Shown piece after piece: positions 40,974 through 49,809 of a stretch of DNA of 64,000 bases (its first letter is position 1; every line of letters starts with the position of its first letter). A program made the translations under genes and the position numbers. The DNA comes from Celeribacter arenosi (GTDB lineage: Bacteria > Pseudomonadota > Alphaproteobacteria > Rhodobacterales > Rhodobacteraceae): NCBI RefSeq assembly GCF_039539485.1, contig NZ_BAABDF010000001.1:186001-250000 (forward strand), in the 5' to 3' direction. The notes under the pieces were generated by a model that ran no database searches, was not told the DNA's origin, and saw nothing but the letters and a program-made list of their open reading frames with translations.

Positions 40974-42067
40974 TGGCACCTCTGTTGGTCATCGCGGCGG
41001 GTGGCACCGGCGGGCACATGTTCCCGGCGCAATCTCTGGCCGAGGTCATGTTGGCGCGTGGGTGGCGGGTAAAGCTATCTACCGATGAGCGCGGGGCGCG
41101 TTACACCGGCGGGTTCCCCGAGGCCGTCGAAATCGATGTCCTGACCTCCGCCACCTTTGCGCGTGGCGGCATCATGGCCAAGGCGGGTGTTCCCTTCAAA
41201 ATTCTCGGCGGCGTCATGTCGGCGCTGCGCAAGTTTCGCAAAGACCGCCCGTCGGTTGTGGTGGGCTTTGGCGGCTATCCGGCCATTCCTGCCGTCGCGG
41301 CCGCCACGCTGTTGAAGCTGCCGCGCATGATCCACGAACAAAACGGCGTGCTCGGTCGCGTGAATGCGATCTTTGCCAAGCGTGTTGATGTGGTGGCCTG
41401 TGGGACGTGGCCGACCAAACTTCCGGACGGGATCGAAGGTGTGCATGTCGGCAATCCCGTGCGCGCCTCAATCGGCGACAAGGCAGGTGCTCCATACATT
41501 CCGCCCGGCGATTACCCGATGTCGATCCTCGTGCTGGGCGGATCTCAGGGTGCACGCATTACTTCCGACGTCGTGCCTGCGGCCATTGCGGCCCTCACCG
41601 ACGATCTCAGATGCCATCTGCGCGTGGCCCAACAGGCCCGCCCCGAGGACGTCGAACGTGTCGAAGCGGCCTATGACGCGGAGGGCATTGGCGCAGACGT
41701 GCGCACCTTCTTTGATGATGTGCCCAAACGGATGAGCGAGTGCCAACTGGTAATCGCACGCTCCGGCGCGTCCACTGTTGCGGATGTTTCGGTCATCGGG
41801 AGACCGGCGATTTTTGTGCCCTTTGCGGCGGCGACCGCCGATCACCAGACCGCAAATGCGCGCGGGTTGGTCGAGGCAGGTGCTGCGATCCTCATTCCGG
41901 AGAGCAAATTGACTGCGCAAAGTCTTGCCGAGCAAATCGAGTTGGTTCTTGGCAATGTGAGCGGGGCCGTGCACATGGCCCACGCCGCCCTATCGGTGAG
42001 CAAACCCGAAGCGGCACAGGAGCTCGCAGCGCTGGTTGAAACACTTGCCGCGCGCGAAAAACCGTGA
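40973..42067 (+). CDS. murG: Lipid II synthase (N-acetylglucosaminyl transferase) MurG
   Basis: The 364-residue GT28 enzyme adds GlcNAc to lipid I on the inner membrane face. The N-terminal loop LLVIAAGGTGGHMFPAQSLAE, HEQNGVLGRVN, the second G-loop VLGGSQGARI and SGASTVADVSVIGRPAIFVP are all visible. Its ATG overlaps the ftsW stop by one base. Confidence 0.96.
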   Translation: MAPLLVIAAGGTGGHMFPAQSLAEVMLARGWRVKLSTDERGARYTGGFPEAVEIDVLTSATFARGGIMAKAGVPFKILGGVMSALRKFRKDRPSVVVGFGGYPAIPAVAAATLLKLPRMIHEQNGVLGRVNAIFAKRVDVVACGTWPTKLPDGIEGVHVGNPVRASIGDKAGAPYIPPGDYPMSILVLGGSQGARITSDVVPAAIAALTDDLRCHLRVAQQARPEDVERVEAAYDAEGIGADVRTFFDDVPKRMSECQLVIARSGASTVADVSVIGRPAIFVPFAAATADHQTANARGLVEAGAAILIPESKLTAQSLAEQIELVLGNVSGAVHMAHAALSVSKPEAAQELAALVETLAAREKP

Positions 42068-42098
42068 CCGATACGAGTCTATAAGAAAGAATAAAACA

Positions 42099-43499
42099 AT
42101 GAACGCAGCCACCAAACTCCCCACCGAAATCGGCGCCATCCATTTCGTTGGCATCGGCGGAATCGGCATGTCAGGCATCGCCGAAGTGCTGCTCAACCAC
42201 GGCTACCGCGTGCAGGGCTCTGATTTGAAGGCGTCCAAGATTACCGACCGGCTGAAAGAACTCGGGGCGGTGATTTATGAAGGTCAGCGGGCCGAGAACC
42301 TCGAGGGGGCCGAGGTCGTGGTGATTTCCTCGGCGATCAAACCGGGCAACCCCGAACTCGACGCGGCGCGTCTGACGGGTTTGCCGGTGGTGCGTCGCGC
42401 CGAAATGCTCGCCGAGTTGATGCGGTTGAAATCCAACATCGCGGTTGCCGGAACGCATGGCAAAACCACGACCACGACCATGGTGGCCGCTCTTCTGGAT
42501 CAGGGCGGGATCGATCCGACCGTGATCAATGGCGGCATCATTCACGCCTATGGGTCCAACGCCCGCGTGGGTGCCAGCGACTGGATGGTTGTGGAGGCCG
42601 ACGAAAGCGACGGCACGTTTAACCGCCTGCCCGCGACCATTGCGATTGTCACCAATATCGACCCCGAACACATGGAACATTGGGGCACCATCGAAAACCT
42701 GCGTCAGGGGTTTCTGGACTTTGTTTCGGGCATTCCCTTCTACGGTCTGGCCGTGTGCTGCACGGATCATCCCGAGGTTCAAAGCCTCGTGGGCAAAATC
42801 ACCGACCGCCGCGTTGTAACCTACGGGTTCAATGCGCAGGCGGATGTGCGTGCGGTCAACCTGACCTATAAAAAGGGTGTCGCGCATTTCGACATCGCAC
42901 TCGCTTCGGAAGACATGGTGATCGAGGATTGCAGCCTCCCGATGCCCGGTGATCACAACGTGTCCAACGCATTGGCCGCGGTCGCCGTGGCCCGTCATCT
43001 CGGCATGAAAGCGGCGGAAATCAAAGAGGCCTTGGCGAATTTCGGCGGCGTGAACCGCCGGTTTACGAAAGTAGCCGAGGTCAACGGTGTAACCATCATC
43101 GACGACTACGGCCATCACCCTGTGGAAATTGCCGCCGTGTTGAAGGCGGCGCGCCAGTCCACGGAAGGGCGCGTCATTGCGGTGCACCAACCCCACCGCT
43201 ATTCGCGCCTGCACACATTGTTTGATGATTTCTGTACCTGCTTTAACGAAGCCGATGTGGTCGGGATTGCCGAAGTCTATGCGGCGGGCGAAGAGCCCAT
43301 CGAAGGGGCGATGCGCGATGATCTCGTGGCGGGTCTGATCCGCCATGGTCACCGCCATGCACGTGCGGTCAATTCCGAAGACGATCTCGAACGCCTCGTG
43401 CGTGAACAGGCGCGCGATGGTGACATGGTGGTGTGCCTCGGGGCGGGGACGATTTCGACCTGGGCGCATAATCTGCCGGAGCGGCTCGCGAAAGGATAG
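42099..43499 (+). CDS. murC: UDP-MurNAc:L-alanine ligase
   Basis: The 466-residue Mur ligase adds L-Ala to UDP-MurNAc. The N-terminal IHFVGIGGIGMSGIAEVL, Walker A AVAGTHGKTTTTTMVAALL, DESDGTFNRLPAT and DDYGHHPVEIAAVL are visible. ATG 42099 gives the standard beginning; the upstream 21 codons overlap murG and are not family-like. Confidence 0.96.
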   Translation: MNAATKLPTEIGAIHFVGIGGIGMSGIAEVLLNHGYRVQGSDLKASKITDRLKELGAVIYEGQRAENLEGAEVVVISSAIKPGNPELDAARLTGLPVVRRAEMLAELMRLKSNIAVAGTHGKTTTTTMVAALLDQGGIDPTVINGGIIHAYGSNARVGASDWMVVEADESDGTFNRLPATIAIVTNIDPEHMEHWGTIENLRQGFLDFVSGIPFYGLAVCCTDHPEVQSLVGKITDRRVVTYGFNAQADVRAVNLTYKKGVAHFDIALASEDMVIEDCSLPMPGDHNVSNALAAVAVARHLGMKAAEIKEALANFGGVNRRFTKVAEVNGVTIIDDYGHHPVEIAAVLKAARQSTEGRVIAVHQPHRYSRLHTLFDDFCTCFNEADVVGIAEVYAAGEEPIEGAMRDDLVAGLIRHGHRHARAVNSEDDLERLVREQARDGDMVVCLGAGTISTWAHNLPERLAKG

Positions 43500-43507
43500 G
43501 CACGCGC

Positions 43508-44698
43508 ATGTCCGACCATCTGAAACGACGCATTGGTCCGGTCCTTTTGACCGCTTACGGCGTGGGCGTGATGGTCGGGGCGGGGATCTACGTTCTTGTC
43601 GGTGCAGTTGCTGCTCAGGCGGGGCTCTATGCGCCGCTGGCCTTTTTGATCGCCGGTTTGATCGCCGCGCCCTCGGCGCTATCCTACGCCGAACTATCCA
43701 CCCGCATTCCCGAAGCCGCCGGTGAGGCCGCCTATGTCGAGGCCGGATTCGGGTCGCGCGCTTTGGCCCAGTTCGTCGGTGTAACGATTGTTCTGGCCGG
43801 TGCGGTGTCTGCGGCGGCGGTTTTGCGGGGCGGGGCGGGATATCTCACGAGCGTCGTCGACGTGCCTTTGAACGTCGCTATTCTCGTGATCTGGGCCTTT
43901 CTGATCGCGGTCGCGATTATCGGTGTTCTCGAAAGTCTGGCATTGGCGGCCGTTTTCACGGTGATCGAAGTAGTCGGACTGACCATGGTCGTCTGGGCAG
44001 GGTGGTCGGCGCCTGTGTCCCCCGATTGGGCTGTGCAGGCTGCGCCCTATTGGGGCGGGATCGGGATCGCTGCGACGCTGGCGTTTTATGCCTTTATCGG
44101 GTTCGAAGACATTGTGAACTTGGCGGAGGAAACCCGCCGCCCCGAACGCACAATGCCGATTTCAATCATCGCCGCGCTGTTGATCACCACAGGTCTGTAC
44201 GCGGTCGTCACGGTTGCCGCCGTTCGCTCTGTGCCGCTCGATGCGCTGGCCGGATCGGAGATGCCGCTGGCACTGGTGTTCGAGGCGGGCGGCGGGCCGG
44301 TTGCGCTGCTTTCCTCGATCGCGGTGGTCGCCGCGCTCAACGGTGTGCTGGCTCAGGTCATCATGGCCGCACGGGTGCTTTTCGGGATGGGGCGCCGCGC
44401 GGGCATTTTCTCCGGCTTTCACCATGCCCACCCCCGTTTCGGCACGCCTGTGCGCGCGACGCTCTTGGTCGGCGCGATGGTTTTGACAGCTGCGTTGCTG
44501 CTGCCGGTCGCGGAACTGGCAGGGGTGACGTCGGTTCTGCTGCTTATCGTCTTTGTACTCGTTAATTTCAGCCTGATCCGCATCAAGGCGCGCACGCCCA
44601 AAGCACCATTTCGCACACCGACCTGGGTGCCGGTCGTGGGGTTGGTTTTCGCCTTGGCTGCCCTCGCGACGGTCGCATTTGGCGGGGTTAGCGGATGA
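43508..44698 (+). CDS. APC-family amino acid permease
   Basis: The 396-residue polytopic protein has about 12 hydrophobic segments. It shows the APC start GVMVGAGIYVLVGAVAAQAG, LSYAELSTRIPEAAGEAAYVE and FYAFIGFEDIVNLAEETRRPERTMP, the consensus amphipathic region. It resembles cationic amino acid transporters, but the substrate is not known. It starts 8 nt after murC and overlaps the first DUF2484 gene by 4 bp, so it is co-transcribed with cell-wall genes. Confidence 0.88.
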   Translation: MSDHLKRRIGPVLLTAYGVGVMVGAGIYVLVGAVAAQAGLYAPLAFLIAGLIAAPSALSYAELSTRIPEAAGEAAYVEAGFGSRALAQFVGVTIVLAGAVSAAAVLRGGAGYLTSVVDVPLNVAILVIWAFLIAVAIIGVLESLALAAVFTVIEVVGLTMVVWAGWSAPVSPDWAVQAAPYWGGIGIAATLAFYAFIGFEDIVNLAEETRRPERTMPISIIAALLITTGLYAVVTVAAVRSVPLDALAGSEMPLALVFEAGGGPVALLSSIAVVAALNGVLAQVIMAARVLFGMGRRAGIFSGFHHAHPRFGTPVRATLLVGAMVLTAALLLPVAELAGVTSVLLLIVFVLVNFSLIRIKARTPKAPFRTPTWVPVVGLVFALAALATVAFGGVSG

Positions 44699-44940
44699 CG
44701 CCCTATCTTGCGCTATGCCTTTGGGCCTTGGCCACGATGGCTCTGGCACCCTTGCCGATCCGCTATCAGAAAATCCCGGGGTCAATTTTGCTCCTCACAC
44801 TGCTGCCGCTATTGGTGTGGCTCGGGCGCGAAGCGGGGGCATTGCCTGTTGTGATTTGCTGCATCGCGGTCGGATCGCTGTTTCGAAAGCCGCTGGCCCA
44901 TGTGGCGGGCAAAATCTTTGCGCAAAAGCGCGGTGACTAA
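44695..44940 (+). CDS. DUF2484 membrane protein, copy 1
   Basis: The 81-residue protein has two or three hydrophobic helices (LALCLWALATMALAPLPI; GSILLLTLLPLLVWLG; LPVVICCIAVGSLF) and a basic tail. It matches the DUF2484 family found in Rhodobacteraceae dcw clusters between murC and murB. Function unknown. ATG overlaps the permease stop (ATGA-type overlap). Confidence 0.82.
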   Translation: MTPYLALCLWALATMALAPLPIRYQKIPGSILLLTLLPLLVWLGREAGALPVVICCIAVGSLFRKPLAHVAGKIFAQKRGD

Positions 44941-44952
44941 AGGGGAATACCC

Positions 44953-45213
44953 ATGCCGACATCATTAATTCTCGCATGTGTCTGGGTCATCGCGGCCAAT
45001 GTCATTGCGATGACGCCGTCGAAAAAGCTGCACTGGCCGCAGGCCTATGGGCTCATCGCGCTGGGGGTTCCTCTTCTGGGCTATGTCACTTATGAAAACG
45101 GCCCATGGATTGGGCTATTGGTTCTCGCGGCCGGTGTGTCGATCCTGCGTTGGCCGGTGCTCTATTTCGGCCGATGGATAAAACGATTGGTCACGAAAGG
45201 CCCCGCTGAATGA
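44953..45213 (+). CDS. DUF2484 membrane protein, copy 2
   Basis: The 86-residue protein is a diverged paralogue of the preceding gene: the same order of helices (ILACVWVIAANVIAM; AYGLIALGVPLLGYVTY; WIGLLVLAAGVSILRWP) and a basic C-terminus. AAGGGGA precedes the ATG, and the stop overlaps the murB start by 4 bp, so it is in the same operon. Function unknown; a link to murein precursor enzymes is inferred only from position. Confidence 0.82.
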   Translation: MPTSLILACVWVIAANVIAMTPSKKLHWPQAYGLIALGVPLLGYVTYENGPWIGLLVLAAGVSILRWPVLYFGRWIKRLVTKGPAE

Positions 45214-46157
45214 ACTACCCTGCTGTCCGTGGGACACTGAGCGAAAACCGCCCGCTTGCCGATCTAACGTGGTTGCGCGTGGGTGGGCCAGCGCGCGCGT
45301 TGTTCCAACCAGCGGATGTCGCGGACCTGCAAAGTTTTCTCGCCGCCCTTCCCGATGACGTGTCCGTTTTTCCGATGGGCGTGGGGTCAAACCTGATCGT
45401 TCGTGATGGAGGTCTGGACGCGGTGGTGGTCCGGCTTGGGCGCGGGTTCAACGGGATTTCGTTTGATGGCACGCGCGTGATTGCGGGCGCTGCGGCATTG
45501 GATGCGCATGTGGCGCGCAAAGCGGCGGCAGAGGGGCTCGATCTGACGTTCCTGCGCACTATTCCCGGGGCCATTGGCGGCGCGGTTTGCATGAATGCAG
45601 GCTGCTACGGCTCCTATGTTGCCGATCATTTCGTTGAAGGCCGCGCGGTCACGCGGGCAGGGGAGTTGGTCACACTCAGCACGGCGGATCTGAAATTCCA
45701 GTATCGCCAGAGCGATCTGCCCGAAGGGTGGGTCCTGATCGAGGCCACCTTCGAGGCGGTGCAGGGCGACCCCGAAGAACTGGCCGCACGGATGGAGGAC
45801 CAGCTCGCCAAGCGCGACGCGACCCAGCCGGTGAAGGACCGCAGTGCAGGATCGACCTTTCGCAATCCGGCGGGATTTTCATCCACCGGACGGGCCGATG
45901 ACGTGCATGATCTGAAAGCGTGGAAGGTGATTGATGACGCAGGTCTGCGCGGGTTTTCCATCGGCGGCGCGCAGATGAGCGAGAAGCATTCCAACTTCAT
46001 GATCAACACCGGCGGGGCCAGCGCGCATGATCTCGAACTTTTGGGCGAGACAGTGCGAAAAAAGGTGTTCCAAAACGCCGGCATCCGGTTACAATGGGAA
46101 ATCAAACGCGTCGGTGCGTTCGACGGGGATCCGATCCTCGACGGCCTCGCCGGATAA
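45210..46157 (+). CDS. murB: UDP-N-acetylenolpyruvoylglucosamine reductase
   Basis: The 315-residue FAD enzyme completes UDP-MurNAc. The FAD-binding region has FPMGVGSNLIVRDGG, FLRTIPGAIGGAVCMNAGCYG, then the catalytic loop DRSAGSTFRNPAGFS, where Ser is the proton donor, and SEKHSNFMINTGGA. It is a type I-like MurB with a compact third domain. Confidence 0.96.
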   Translation: MNYPAVRGTLSENRPLADLTWLRVGGPARALFQPADVADLQSFLAALPDDVSVFPMGVGSNLIVRDGGLDAVVVRLGRGFNGISFDGTRVIAGAAALDAHVARKAAAEGLDLTFLRTIPGAIGGAVCMNAGCYGSYVADHFVEGRAVTRAGELVTLSTADLKFQYRQSDLPEGWVLIEATFEAVQGDPEELAARMEDQLAKRDATQPVKDRSAGSTFRNPAGFSSTGRADDVHDLKAWKVIDDAGLRGFSIGGAQMSEKHSNFMINTGGASAHDLELLGETVRKKVFQNAGIRLQWEIKRVGAFDGDPILDGLAG

Positions 46158-46238
46158 ACGTGAAAATTAGCGCACTTCGAAAACGGAGGCGTTTAAAGGG
46201 GCCAGATATAAGGCTCTGGAATTGAGGCACTGGTGGGC

Positions 46239-47150
46239 ATGTCGAGCAGGCAGTCCCCGAAAGTTGCGGTAATATTGGGCGGACCTTCGGCTGAGCGCGA
46301 AGTGTCTCTGTCCTCCGGTCGTGAATGCGCCGCCGCGCTACGGGGCGAAGGATTTGAAGTTGTCGAGATCGACGCGGGCGCGGATATCGCGGCCCGTTTG
46401 CTTGACGTGAAACCGGACGTCGTTTTCAACGCGCTGCATGGCCGTTGGGGCGAAGATGGCTGCATTCAGGGCGTTCTCGAATGGCTGCGCATTCCCTACA
46501 CGCATTCCGGTGTGCTCGCATCCGCACTCGCCATGGACAAAGAAAAGACCAAAGAGGTCTATGCGCTTGTTGGTCTCCCAATTGCCCACAGCGTTCTGGC
46601 GCATCGCGACGCGGTCGAGGCCGCCCATGTCATGGCGCCTCCCTATGTCGTAAAGCCCTACAATGAAGGCTCCTCGGTCGGTGTCTACATCGTTCACGAA
46701 GGCTCCAACGCACCGCGTCTGGCGCAGGACATGCCGCAGACGGTTATGGTGGAACAATTTGCCCCCGGTCGCGAGTTGACCTGCACCGTGATGGGGGATC
46801 GCGCGCTCTGTGTGACCGATATTCTTACCGATGGCTGGTATGACTACGACGCGAAATATGTCGCGGGTGGATCGCGCCACGTGTGCCCCGCCGAGTTGCC
46901 AGCCGACATTACCGCCGCCTGTCAGGAATACGCACTTCGCGCACATGCGGCGCTCGGGTGTCGCGGTGTGACGCGCACCGATTTCCGGTGGGATGAGGCA
47001 AAGGGTGTCGATGGGATCATTCTACTAGAGACCAATACCCAGCCGGGCATGACCCCGACGTCGCTGTCGCCCGAACAGGCACAGGCGGAAGGCATGAGCT
47101 TTGGTGCCTTCGTGGCCTGGATGGTGGAGGATGCTTCATGCGACCGGTAG
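46239..47150 (+). CDS. ddlB: D-alanine-D-alanine ligase
   Basis: The 303-residue ATP-grasp enzyme makes the D-Ala-D-Ala dipeptide used by MurF. VAVILGGPSAEREVSLSSG, ALHGRWGEDGCIQG, VVKPYNEGSSVGVYIV, GRELTCTVMGDRAL and EAKGVDG/ETNTQPGMTPTSL are visible. ATG 46239 is chosen; GTG at 46233 has a closer GAGG ribosome-binding site and adds two residues. Its end overlaps ftsQ by 13 bp. Confidence 0.95.
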   Translation: MSSRQSPKVAVILGGPSAEREVSLSSGRECAAALRGEGFEVVEIDAGADIAARLLDVKPDVVFNALHGRWGEDGCIQGVLEWLRIPYTHSGVLASALAMDKEKTKEVYALVGLPIAHSVLAHRDAVEAAHVMAPPYVVKPYNEGSSVGVYIVHEGSNAPRLAQDMPQTVMVEQFAPGRELTCTVMGDRALCVTDILTDGWYDYDAKYVAGGSRHVCPAELPADITAACQEYALRAHAALGCRGVTRTDFRWDEAKGVDGIILLETNTQPGMTPTSLSPEQAQAEGMSFGAFVAWMVEDASCDR

Positions 47151-48112
47151 ACCACGATCAGTTTGTCGCAGCCCCCGCACCGGGTGGATCGGCGCGTGTC
47201 TCCGAAGCGGTAGCGCGTGCGTTGCGGGCGCGCACGTCTTCCTCGGCGTCGCCCCGTCGCGACCCTGCGCCATCGCGGGTTGCCTACCGGATGAGCCGTC
47301 TGTGGCTCACCCCGTCTTTCCGTTTTTTCCTGCGCCGCGTCGCCCCCGTTCTGGTGGTTGCAGCCGTAGCGGGTGCGTATTTCTCGGTCGAGGAAAACCG
47401 CCGCGCCATCACCGACACCTACATGCAGGTGAAGGGCGAGGTTCAGAACCGTCCCGAATTCATGGTCAAACTCATGGCTATTGATGGCGCTTCTGAGGAG
47501 CTTTCCCACGACATTCGCGAAGTTGTGCCAATTGATTTCCCATTGTCCTCCTTTGATCTGGACCTTCCGGGCATGCTCGAACAAATCGAGAGTCTGGATG
47601 CAGTTTCGCAGGCGCATCTGCGTGTGCGGGCAGGGGGTATTTTGCAGGTGGATATCACCGAGCGTGTGCCCGCGGTCGTGTGGCGTGGGCCCCATGGGCT
47701 CGAACTGCTCGATCCTGCCGGACATCGCGTTTCGGCATTGGATATGCGCCAAGATCGCCAAGACCTGCCGTTGATTGCGGGTGTCGGGGCGGATCGCTAC
47801 GTCGGCGAGGCGCTTTCGCTCATCACGGCTGCCCGCCCGATCCTGTCCCGTGTGCGCGGGCTCGTTCGGGTTGGAGAGCGGCGCTGGGACATGGTTCTGG
47901 ATCGCGACCAGATTATTCAATTGCCGGAAACGGCGCCTGCCGCCGCATTGGCGCAGGTGATTGCGCTCGAGAGCGCAAAGGAACTTTTGGCCCGTGATGT
48001 GCGGGCCGTCGACATGCGCAACCCGGAGCGCCCGACGCTACGGCTGAACCCAGAGGCACAAGCGGACATGCAACGGATCAAAGGTCTAGAACGCGGAGTA
48101 TCAATGCAATGA
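47138..48112 (+). CDS. ftsQ: Cell division protein FtsQ
   Basis: The 324-residue bitopic protein has a basic cytoplasmic N-terminus of about 65 residues, a TM helix (VAPVLVVAAVAGAYFSV), a POTRA domain starting MVKLMAIDGASEEL and the beta domain with ITERVPAVVWRG. It connects FtsL/FtsB to the divisome. The start overlaps ddlB; the stop overlaps ftsA by 4 bp. Confidence 0.94.
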   Translation: MRPVDHDQFVAAPAPGGSARVSEAVARALRARTSSSASPRRDPAPSRVAYRMSRLWLTPSFRFFLRRVAPVLVVAAVAGAYFSVEENRRAITDTYMQVKGEVQNRPEFMVKLMAIDGASEELSHDIREVVPIDFPLSSFDLDLPGMLEQIESLDAVSQAHLRVRAGGILQVDITERVPAVVWRGPHGLELLDPAGHRVSALDMRQDRQDLPLIAGVGADRYVGEALSLITAARPILSRVRGLVRVGERRWDMVLDRDQIIQLPETAPAAALAQVIALESAKELLARDVRAVDMRNPERPTLRLNPEAQADMQRIKGLERGVSMQ

Positions 48113-49440
48113 CGGATCTTTACGGAACCCAGCGCGCGATGCGCAATATGCGCAAAGCGGCAATCCAGCGCGGCGTCGTGGCCATTCTGGACGTCGGAAC
48201 TTCCAAAATCGCTTGCCTCGTGCTGCGCTTTGACAGCGACAGTTTCGATGGTGGCGATGGGGTCGGGGCCTTGGCCGGTCAGTCCGCTTTTCGTGTTATC
48301 GGTGCGGCGACCACGCGTTCGCGTGGCGTGCGGTTTGGCGAAATCGACGCTATGGCGGAAACCGAACGCGCCATTCGCACAGCGGTTCAGGCCGCGCAGA
48401 AAATGGCCCAGACCCGTGTCGATCACGTCATCGCCTGTTTCTCCGGTGGCAGTCCGCGTTCCTACGGATTGGTCGGAAAAGTCGATGTCGAAGGCGATAC
48501 AGTGAGCGAACAGGATGTCGCGCGCGTTCTGGCCGCCTCCGATATCCCCGAATACGGCAACGGTCGGGATGTCCTGCACGCGCAGCCGGTGAACTTTGCG
48601 CTCGACCATCGTTCCGGTCTGGCCGATCCACGCGGTCAGATCGGGCATTCTCTTGCCTGCGACATGCATATGCTCACGGTTGATACCAGCACGATCCAGA
48701 ACCTGCTCTACGCGATCAAGCGCTGTGACCTCGAGGTCGCGGGTCTTGCGTCGGGTGCCTATGTGGCGGGGATTTCCGCCCTTGTTGAGGATGAACAGGA
48801 ACTTGGCGCGGCCTGTGTGGATATGGGTGGCGGGGCGACGGATGTCTCCATCTTTATCAAAAAGCACATGGTGCACGCGGACTCTGTGCGGATGGGGGGC
48901 GACCACGTCACCTCCGATATCGCGATGGGCCTGCAAATCCCGATGGCAACGGCCGAGCGGATCAAGACTTTCTACGGCGGTGTCGTGGCGACAGGCATGG
49001 ACGACCGCGAGATGATCGAGGTTGGTGGTGACAGTGGCGATTGGGAAAAAGACCGTCGCACGGTGTCGCGCGCCGAGTTGATCGGCATTATCCGTCCCCG
49101 CGTTGAAGAAATCCTCGAAGGCGTGCGCAGCTGCCTCGATGCGGCAGGGTTCGAACATCTGCCCTCACAGCAAATCGTGCTGACCGGTGGCGCGAGCCAG
49201 ATCCCCGGTCTCGATACTCTCGCGCCCAAAATCCTCGGCCAGCAGGTCCGCATCGGACGTCCGCTGCGCGTGCAGGGCCTGCCTCAGGCGGCGACGGGCG
49301 CGGCCTTTGCCTCTGCGGTCGGGCTTTGCCTGTTTGCGGCCAATCCACAGGACGAGTGGTGGGATTTCGAGATGCCGACCGAACGTATGCCCGCGCGATC
49401 TCTCAAACGGGCGATGCGTTGGTTCAAGGACAACTGGTAA
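48109..49440 (+). CDS. ftsA: Cell division protein FtsA
   Basis: The 443-residue actin-like ATPase anchors FtsZ to the membrane. VVAILDVGTSKIACLVL (phosphate 1), ACVDMGGGATDVSIF (phosphate 2), VLTGGASQIPGLDTLA (adenosine site) and the C-terminal amphipathic helix RSLKRAMRWFKDNW are visible. The 1C subdomain is present. It is followed by the 369-nt gap before ftsZ. Confidence 0.96.
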   Translation: MTDLYGTQRAMRNMRKAAIQRGVVAILDVGTSKIACLVLRFDSDSFDGGDGVGALAGQSAFRVIGAATTRSRGVRFGEIDAMAETERAIRTAVQAAQKMAQTRVDHVIACFSGGSPRSYGLVGKVDVEGDTVSEQDVARVLAASDIPEYGNGRDVLHAQPVNFALDHRSGLADPRGQIGHSLACDMHMLTVDTSTIQNLLYAIKRCDLEVAGLASGAYVAGISALVEDEQELGAACVDMGGGATDVSIFIKKHMVHADSVRMGGDHVTSDIAMGLQIPMATAERIKTFYGGVVATGMDDREMIEVGGDSGDWEKDRRTVSRAELIGIIRPRVEEILEGVRSCLDAAGFEHLPSQQIVLTGGASQIPGLDTLAPKILGQQVRIGRPLRVQGLPQAATGAAFASAVGLCLFAANPQDEWWDFEMPTERMPARSLKRAMRWFKDNW

Positions 49441-49809
49441 GCACGAACAAGAGCTGGTAGACTTATCCACAGAGGGTGATTCAGCGCCCCAAAGGTAAAT
49501 AGGCACCGAGCAGTGCCCCCATAGGTTGAAAATCTCGAGGCGCCCATCGCGGTGCGCGCGCGCCAGTTCTTTGGACTGCTATGTTGTGCGCACTTTCGCT
49601 TCGCCTCATAAATGTTGGTATTTGCGCAAAATACCGCCGATACACGGCGTAAGTAGCACCACATTTTGTGCATCGACCAAGTTTTTTGGGTGACGTGAGG
49701 GCGTAAACCCCTTAGGTTTTCACAGAATAGGTGAAGTTAACCCCGAATCCGGGGTGGGGACAGTAATAGGCCGTCAGTCGCGGCCCAAAACAAAATCAGG
49801 CGGACGATC
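49441..49809 (+). other. ftsA-ftsZ intergenic promoter region
   Basis: This 369-nt gap is unlike the tight spacing elsewhere in the cluster and must hold a separate ftsZ promoter. It contains a perfect DnaA box (49463-49471), a GATTC site 6 bp further on (49478-49482), a second GANTC inside a small hairpin CCCCG-AATC-CGGGG (49741-49754), and GGCCG/CGGCC arms just after it. No protein gene is seen. Confidence 0.7.
49463..49482. promoter_or_regulatory. DnaA box plus GANTC module upstream of ftsZ
   Basis: TTATCCACA at 49463-49471 is a perfect DnaA box, followed after 6 bp by GATTC (49478-49482). Read on the minus strand this is GAATC-ACCCTC-TGTGGATAA, nearly the same as GAATC-ACTTTCC-TGTGGATAA in the mraZ leader. 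Confidence 0.65.

Noticed and set aside
42171..43469. A 432-codon minus-strand frame opposite murC
   Set aside because: murC is complete with all Mur ligase motifs; the antisense frame is a codon-bias shadow.
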